Source: CAYWTS01 sp964461265 (GTDB lineage Bacteria > Bacteroidota > Ignavibacteria > Tepidaquicellales > OLB5). Taken from it: DNA of 64,000 bases. Below the pieces are notes generated by a model, which was given only the letters and a program-made list of their open reading frames with translations, searched no databases and had not been told where the DNA came from. Positions 59,407-64,000 of the stretch are shown here, in pieces (the first letter of the stretch is position 1; every line of letters begins with the position of its first letter). Both the position numbers and the translations under genes were made by a program. Location of the stretch: positions 11,892 through 75,891 of the forward strand of contig CAYWTS010000008.1 in the NCBI GenBank assembly GCA_964461265.1, written 5' to 3'.

Positions 59407-60209
59407 TACTGATTCTTCTTTTTGAACACTATAACAAAGTGGTCGCCAAGCCTGTTGAAGGGAAAACAGCCCATAAGTATTTTATCTGTGAGCATAAATA
59501 ATTTCACTATTGGTTTCAGGTACCTGTAAAGGCCCGCAAGATAAGGCGGAGGCGTAAACAAACCAAGCGAGTAAACCCTCACAACCTCGAAATAATCTTG
59601 AAATTGTTTTTTGAACCCTGATGGCGAGAAATAAAAAGTTAAAACTTTTTCGCTGTTAATATTGGCATAGATTCCCTCTTTCCTGAACCGCCGTAAAGCA
59701 TTTTTACGGTCAAACTTTAACAGGTAATAAAAAATTTCCCAGGGGCAAAATTTATTCATTACGACTGCAATAAAAAGCTTTTCTGGTTTCAGTTTATCGG
59801 ATAAATCAGCCGATAGCTTATGGAAGTTATTAATGCAGTTCAGCCCGCCGAAGTTGGATATAATGCCATCAAAGCTGCTTTCAGGGACACCGGAAATTTC
59901 CGAAAACGAAAACGCGCCGGTCTTTAATAATGTATTTAGTTTAAAGGCAGTAATTTTTTTCTCTGCAATTTCCAGCATTCTGTCCGAGATATCAGTCAGA
60001 AAAACACTGATACCTTTTGAAGCAAGAAAAACGGCGTCATCGCCTGTTCCTGCATTCAGTTCAAGAAGCAGGTCACCGGCACCGAAATACTTTAGATAAA
60101 TTCCGTGAACAAGCCCCCTCATCCATTGCAGAACAGGATTAGCATTATCATGTTCATCATAAGCCTGGGCCGATTTATTGAATGCTTCTTTTGTCCGGTT
60201 ATCTGCCAA
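59406..60209 (-). CDS. SAM-dependent methyltransferase
   Basis: A 267-residue class I methyltransferase. The SAM motif LLLELNAGTGDDAVFLA (about 41-57, with motif I L-E-x-NAGTG) is intact, followed by VFLTDISDRMLEIAEKK (about 64-80) and the post-III segment GIISNFGGLNCI (about 115-126). It resembles ubiE-like small-molecule methyltransferases. The start is TTG, 4 nt downstream of the radical SAM stop. It probably methylates a glycan or lipid intermediate made by the cluster. Confidence 0.85.
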   Translation of the reverse strand: MADNRTKEAFNKSAQAYDEHDNANPVLQWMRGLVHGIYLKYFGAGDLLLELNAGTGDDAVFLASKGISVFLTDISDRMLEIAEKKITAFKLNTLLKTGAFSFSEISGVPESSFDGIISNFGGLNCINNFHKLSADLSDKLKPEKLFIAVVMNKFCPWEIFYYLLKFDRKNALRRFRKEGIYANINSEKVLTFYFSPSGFKKQFQDYFEVVRVYSLGLFTPPPYLAGLYRYLKPIVKLFMLTDKILMGCFPFNRLGDHFVIVFKKKNQ

Positions 60210-60213
60210 TATT

Positions 60214-61599
60214 CTAATTTAAAATTTTAAACGCTGCACGTGATAATGCAGCCTTTATGAAGAGGGGCATTCTTGAAAAAAAGCTTTTACCCTCCGATTT
60301 CATTTTATGGAATTTTACCTCGTTAACAAGATAACGGTTAGCATACCTGTAAAAATTCTTTGAGTATCTGCCCGAAAATTCAAAATCGCGGTCAGTTCTT
60401 TTTTCCCACGAGAGCCTGCTTATCAGATTGCTTTCAACCTCCTGATAGAAAGGCGTACCTTTTATAGGATATGCAATAGTTGTGAGGAAAATGTCAGGGG
60501 CAGCCTCTTTAAGATGACGGATTGTTTCATCAATATCTTCTTTTGTTTCTCCGGGATAGCCGAGCATGATGAAAGTTCCGGTTTCAATGCCATGTTTTTT
60601 ACAAAGTTGTATCATTTCACGAACCTGCCGGACGTCCACTCTTCTGTCCATGAGGTCAATAACCTTTTGGGAGCCGCTTTCTGCCCCTATCCACACCCTG
60701 TAACAACCCAACGACTTAAGTGTCTTTACAACCTCTGTATTCATACGGTCGCTTCGGGTTATACATTCAAACCGGATTTTAATGTTCCGCCAATTGAAAA
60801 TATTTTCGAGCTCAAACAGCCATTTATGCGATATTGTAAATACATCATCAACAAACCACAGCATATCGGGATTGTATTTTTCAATTATTAACTCAATTTC
60901 ATCTGCGGTTTTTTCGGGACTGCGCCGGCGGTATGTGGTTCCATATACACTGTGTGAGCACCAGCGGCATGTATAGGGACATCCGCGCATTGTGTTAACA
61001 GAAACCGAACTGTAATTGTGAGCGTTTTTCCATGCATTAAGATATAACTGCAGATTAATGCTTTCCCTGTCGGGCAGGGGAAGCTCATCGATGTTTTTTA
61101 TCTGGCTTCTTGCAGGTGTTTGGACCAATGTTCCGTTTTCATCTTTGAAAATTATTCCGTTAATTTTTTTTAAATTGGGATCCGTTAAAGAAAGTTCTCC
61201 GCAAAGTTCTTTCATTGTTACCTCACCTTCACCGTCAACAATTATATCAGCACCGTAATTCAGGAATTCCTTTGCATAGAAAGGCGGCTCGGGTCCGCCG
61301 AGAATAATTTTAATTTGTGATAATTGGGGTTGCGATTTAATGAACTTAATTAAAGGCAGAACGTTAAGTTTTGTCATAAGGTTGCAATAGATTCCTATGA
61401 CAGCGGGCTCATGTTTTAGCATAGCTTCCTTTTGTTCTCTGAACGTTTTAAATGTGCTGTCATAAACCACCACATCGAACCCCGCCTGCTTAAGGTACGA
61501 AGAAACGTACAGTATCCCAAGCGGAACGTAGGGCTTCATTATCTTAAGTTCCGTTTTGTCGGCGTTTAAATAATATGCGTGTGTAAGGAAGATTTTCAC
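60214..61599 (-). CDS. B12-binding-domain radical SAM protein
   Basis: A 461-residue radical SAM protein with an N-terminal cobalamin-binding-type domain (about 1-130; PLGILYVSSYLKQAGFDVVVYDSTF) and a central radical SAM domain with the iron-sulfur motif RGCPYTCRWC (C207, C211 and C214). Later segments are WIGAESGSQKVIDLMDRRV (about 313-331) and GTFIMLGYPGETKEDI (about 350-365). The N-terminal domain lacks a clear DxHxxG cobalamin ligand, as in the BchE-like subgroup. Family members methylate or rearrange unactivated carbons. The start is GTG. It begins the five-gene group ending in the flippase. Confidence 0.86.
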   Translation of the reverse strand: MKIFLTHAYYLNADKTELKIMKPYVPLGILYVSSYLKQAGFDVVVYDSTFKTFREQKEAMLKHEPAVIGIYCNLMTKLNVLPLIKFIKSQPQLSQIKIILGGPEPPFYAKEFLNYGADIIVDGEGEVTMKELCGELSLTDPNLKKINGIIFKDENGTLVQTPARSQIKNIDELPLPDRESINLQLYLNAWKNAHNYSSVSVNTMRGCPYTCRWCSHSVYGTTYRRRSPEKTADEIELIIEKYNPDMLWFVDDVFTISHKWLFELENIFNWRNIKIRFECITRSDRMNTEVVKTLKSLGCYRVWIGAESGSQKVIDLMDRRVDVRQVREMIQLCKKHGIETGTFIMLGYPGETKEDIDETIRHLKEAAPDIFLTTIAYPIKGTPFYQEVESNLISRLSWEKRTDRDFEFSGRYSKNFYRYANRYLVNEVKFHKMKSEGKSFFSRMPLFIKAALSRAAFKILN

Positions 61600-61693
61600 A
61601 GTTTAAACAATGTTTCCCGTTTTCATATTATAGCTTATTATATGCTTCCCGGTTAATTTTAAATTCTAAAGAATTAAAAATATTTTTATCAAG

Positions 61694-62155
61694 ATGAAGA
61701 TTACATGCCAGATTGCTACATTCACAGTTGCTTTAATTCTTGTTGCTTCATGCAGCGATGACAGTTCAACTTCGTCTGTATTGCCGCCTGGCAGCGTTCT
61801 TTATTCACTGGAGTCTTTAAACGTAATACTATCTGCACCAAATTCATATTCTTTCCAGCAAGTTATATTCGGACAAACCGTTTCAGCTAACAGGGTTAAA
61901 GTTGAATATCTTCTTCAAACAAATGCAGACAGCATAAACAGTATTGCACGTTTTCAGGATTCAACGAACGCTAGCCCGGAACGGTCCCGGGAGCAGTTTC
62001 TTTACTCACCAGTTGATAGTTCGTTAAGTTATATGCTGGATATACCGGCTCAGCCGTTTTATTTGAGCTTCAGGGCTAAATTAAATACATACCAAAGCGG
62101 AGGCACGGTTTATTTTATCAGGTTAAAGAATATTAAAGCAACAAAGGTTCAGTGA
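61694..62155 (+). CDS. Putative lipoprotein, unknown function
   Basis: A 153-residue protein with a lipoprotein signal: hydrophobic core (about 8-18) and lipobox LVASC with C20, followed by SDDSSTSSV, a typical spacer with Asp at +2. The mature part has short beta-like segments (PFYLSFRAKLNTYQSGG) and ends without known motifs. No family recognised. The Asp after the cysteines does not by itself tell the membrane in this phylum. It is divergent from the radical SAM gene and convergent with the MGMT-like gene. Confidence 0.65.
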   Translation: MKITCQIATFTVALILVASCSDDSSTSSVLPPGSVLYSLESLNVILSAPNSYSFQQVIFGQTVSANRVKVEYLLQTNADSINSIARFQDSTNASPERSREQFLYSPVDSSLSYMLDIPAQPFYLSFRAKLNTYQSGGTVYFIRLKNIKATKVQ

Positions 62156-62201
62156 GAGAAATAAATTGCCCGGTAAACCTATAATTTTGTGAATTATTAG
62201 T

Positions 62202-62666
62202 TTATGCCAGGTATTTCTCCCAATCCTGCACAAGCGTTCTTTTTCCTTTCAGTATAAAACCATGTCCTTCCGCTTTCAGAAGCCTCATCTGGTTATTAAT
62301 GCCGCCGGGAAACTTTTCGTTTAACTCACCGTTACTCTTCAGAGTCCGCCACCACGGTGTAATACGCTTTTTTCCATCTTTTCGCTCTTCTTCAGCTGCA
62401 TAAGCCGATATATTAGCAGATATTCCTGTTACTATAGGACAGGAAATTGTTGCCCGGTGTTTTTTTGCCAGGACTTCACGGATAGTGTTTATTGTGGTGA
62501 GTTTACCTTTGGGTACTTTCTGCATTTCTTTATTAACTTCTATCGGAGCAGGAATAACAATGGTTCCTTCACCCCAGACCTTCTTTTGTTTGGGTGTAAG
62601 TTGTTCTATCCTGGGAAGTCCGTGAGAATTAAGCAATTTTTCTCTGTATGTTTTTCTTTTATACAT
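62202..62666 (-). CDS. MGMT-family (alkyltransferase-like) protein
   Basis: A 154-residue protein with the MGMT DNA-binding fold (PF01035 type). It has VPKGKLTTINTIREVLA (about 51-67), the TISCPIVTGISANI segment (about 73-86), ITPWWRTLKSNGEL (about 102-115) and INNQMRLLKAEGHGF. The reactive PCHR of true O6-methylguanine methyltransferases is replaced by PWWR, which is where alkyltransferase-like (ATL) proteins also lack the cysteine. It should therefore bind alkylated DNA without repairing it directly; this is inferred from the family. Monocistronic. Confidence 0.8.
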   Translation of the reverse strand: MYKRKTYREKLLNSHGLPRIEQLTPKQKKVWGEGTIVIPAPIEVNKEMQKVPKGKLTTINTIREVLAKKHRATISCPIVTGISANISAYAAEEERKDGKKRITPWWRTLKSNGELNEKFPGGINNQMRLLKAEGHGFILKGKRTLVQDWEKYLA

Positions 62667-62788
62667 TGTTATAACATCAAATATCTGAAAACATAAACTA
62701 AAATCACAGCTATTTCAACGCAATTCAGCTTAACCAAGCTTAACCGAAATAATACAGTTATTTACTTCTAATTGTAAATTTATTGTAT

Positions 62789-62796
62789 TATTTTTG
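62789..62796 (+). promoter_or_regulatory. Candidate -7 element of the DUF4239 gene
   Basis: TATTTTTG ends 8 nt before the ATG at 62805. Like the element at 45135, it would give a nearly leaderless mRNA. No -33 TTG was seen at the usual spacing. Confidence 0.3.
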
Positions 62797-62804
62797 TGAT
62801 ACTT

Positions 62805-63587
62805 ATGAGTATACTTTTAAATCTCCCGCCTCTTGTATCAATGATAATCCTTTCTGCGGTTGCCATTACGATATCAAATATTCTTCTGAGAAAAGTCCGT
62901 AAACGAATGCCGCACGATGTTCTGAAAGAAAATCACGAAGTAGCAGGATTTATATTTAATGCGTTCGGACTGATATACGGAGTGCTGGTTGCTTTTGTTG
63001 TTTTTGTATCGTGGACAGACTACAGTGGTTCAAAGAAAAATGTTGAAAGAGAAGTAAATCTAATAATGGATTTGTACTCGTATTCATACGGACTCCCAGA
63101 TACATTGCAGATGAGTGTAAAAAACACTCTTAAAGAATATACAAGGCTTGTAGCAGAAGAAGAATGGAAACTAATGGGTGAAGGCAAAATAAGCAACGAG
63201 ACAAAAGAACAGTTCGGTAAATTATGGAAATTATATTTTACGGTTGATGAAAAAATGCTTCCCAATCAAACAGCATACAACCATTCGCTTGACCAGCTGA
63301 ACGAGCTCGGCGAATGCCGCCGTATAAGAATTTTCAACAGCAGAGATTTAATACCACCCGTTATATGGTTTGTGTTAATATTTTCTGCTGTATGTTTGGT
63401 AAGCTTTACATTCTTCTTTGGCGTGAGGAACGTGAAGGCGCAATCGGTAATGACTTCGGTTCTTACTTTGATAAATACTTTTTTGCTGTATATTATTTTT
63501 GTTCTCGACCATCCGTTCCGCGGTTATAGTAAAATATCGAATGCAGCCTTTATTGCTGTTTGGCAGTTAATGCAGCAGCTAAACTGA
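62805..63587 (+). CDS. DUF4239 (bestrophin-like) membrane protein
   Basis: A DUF4239-family protein of 260 residues from ATG 62805 (an in-frame GTG at 62796 overlaps the -7 element). It has an N-terminal pair of transmembrane segments, HEVAGFIFNAFGLIYGVLVAFVVF (about 44-67), an acidic cytoplasmic helix region (about 75-170), and C-terminal membrane segments around residues 183-235. DUF4239 is bestrophin-like, which suggests an ion channel, but the function is not established. It is between the MGMT-like and radical SAM genes. Confidence 0.8.
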   Translation: MSILLNLPPLVSMIILSAVAITISNILLRKVRKRMPHDVLKENHEVAGFIFNAFGLIYGVLVAFVVFVSWTDYSGSKKNVEREVNLIMDLYSYSYGLPDTLQMSVKNTLKEYTRLVAEEEWKLMGEGKISNETKEQFGKLWKLYFTVDEKMLPNQTAYNHSLDQLNELGECRRIRIFNSRDLIPPVIWFVLIFSAVCLVSFTFFFGVRNVKAQSVMTSVLTLINTFLLYIIFVLDHPFRGYSKISNAAFIAVWQLMQQLN

Positions 63588-63687
63588 AATTAGATAACAG
63601 ACCGAAGATTTACCGGTTAAACAACCAACTTGCCAGCTAAAAACAAAGAGTAAAACCCATTAAAACGTACACTATTTGTTATCCCTG

Positions 63688-64000
63688 TTAGTATTGATTA
63701 TTTCTTTCCGTCTTCTCCAGCTTTCTTAGTTTAATTTCATACTGTATCCATCCCATAATATAGTAGGGCAGTTTCCATAACGATTTGAATCTTTTCAGGG
63801 GTTCATTAATCAATTGTCTTGCACGAAACTCTTTATGCACACGTTTATGCAGAATACGGTAAAATGCAGAGGTATATTCACCGTCGAACATCATTTCAAA
63901 ATCGCCTGAATCGACCCAGTTTTGTTTTTCCTTCATTTGCGAAATAACCTTTTCATAAAACCTTGTACCGGGCAGGGGATAAGAAACCGAAATCCCTATA
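63688..64000 (-). CDS. B12-binding-type radical SAM protein, C-terminal part (truncated by window end)
   Basis: Open to the window edge on its 5' side. The readable end starts IGISVSYPLPGTRFYEKV and continues with NWVDSGDFEMMFDGEYTSAFYRILHKRVHKEFR, the usual C-terminal end of BchE-like B12-binding radical SAM proteins, whose conserved VSYPLPGT segment lines the active site. At least 101 residues are visible. It is a second radical SAM protein of this type next to that at 60214-61599, separated by four genes. The ATG at 63936 is internal and not the true start. Confidence 0.8.
   Translation of the reverse strand, partial: IGISVSYPLPGTRFYEKVISQMKEKQNWVDSGDFEMMFDGEYTSAFYRILHKRVHKEFRARQLINEPLKRFKSLWKLPYYIMGWIQYEIKLRKLEKTERNNQY

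Noticed and set aside
1..64000. CRISPR arrays, prophage, complete insertion sequences, rRNA and tRNA genes
   Set aside because: I scanned the gaps by eye and found no regularly spaced repeats, integrase, transposase, phage structural genes or cloverleaf-like gene. A tRNA covariance search could still find something missed.

Overview
The window reads as a chromosomal scaffold from a low-GC, Gram-negative bacterium of the Bacteroidota/Chlorobiota (FCB) assemblage, possibly an Ignavibacteria-like lineage. Pointers are the Bacteroidota-type -7 elements (TAnnTTTG with TTG about 20 bp upstream), lipoprotein and outer-membrane-type genes, a menaquinone gene (menA), KDO-type phosphatase and heptosyltransferase-like genes, frequent TTG/GTG starts in 4-nt overlaps, and FCB-style palindromic intergenic repeats. 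This placement is inference; no rRNA or tRNA gene was recognised. A 100-N gap at 18546-18645 shows that it is a draft assembly.

Layout. 193-15406 (all minus): a surface-glycan cluster with four GT4 glycosyltransferases, a GT9, a GT2, a DegT aminotransferase, two NAD sugar epimerases, a polysaccharide deacetylase, a GNAT protein, and a methyltransferase between two paralogous polytopic membrane proteins. It is interrupted at 5378-5922 by a broken DUF559 gene bounded by 35-bp direct repeats. 15470-18417: Na+/solute symporter, lipoprotein and beta-barrel protein. 18731-19337: MntA-HepT toxin-antitoxin pair. 19557-28537: the classical translation/RNA operon nusA-infB-rbfA-truB-ribF-rpsO-pnp, with a promoter and an attenuator-like hairpin ahead of nusA. 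29297-38622 (plus): lemA, a GDP-mannose pyrophosphorylase/phosphomannomutase-like fusion, two tandem Wzy/O-antigen-ligase-like paralogues, a haem-binding protein, secreted proteins and a ComF protein.

38660-49094 holds cysS, chrA, recN, dnaA on the minus strand and mnmE, mnmG, rsmG on the plus strand. This is an origin-type neighbourhood: the dnaA-mnmE intergenic space is AT-rich with repeated nonamers, and a 14/16 match to the parS consensus lies between mnmE and mnmG. 49228-50935: an ArsR regulator, a DsrE protein, a decayed sulfide:quinone-reductase-like remnant, and endonuclease III. 50940-54339: cupin, a soluble ComEC-like metallo-beta-lactamase protein, small envelope proteins and a KdsC-like phosphatase. 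54485-64000: menA, then a second glycan module (Wzx-like flippase, GT4, ArnT/GT39-like membrane protein, methyltransferase, B12-type radical SAM), an ATL-like MGMT protein, a DUF4239 protein and a truncated second B12-type radical SAM protein.

Together the genes describe a cell investing heavily in exported glycans: activated sugars (GDP-mannose, modified nucleotide sugars), stepwise assembly, flipping and polymerisation/ligation. These are interleaved with core replication, translation and tRNA-modification genes. No CRISPR array, complete transposon or prophage was seen. I found no clearly new multi-gene system. The least explained structures are the repeat-bounded DUF559 cassette, the two-hairpin repeats with variable inner palindromes, the methyltransferase flanked by paralogous membrane proteins, and the stand-alone ComEC-like protein.
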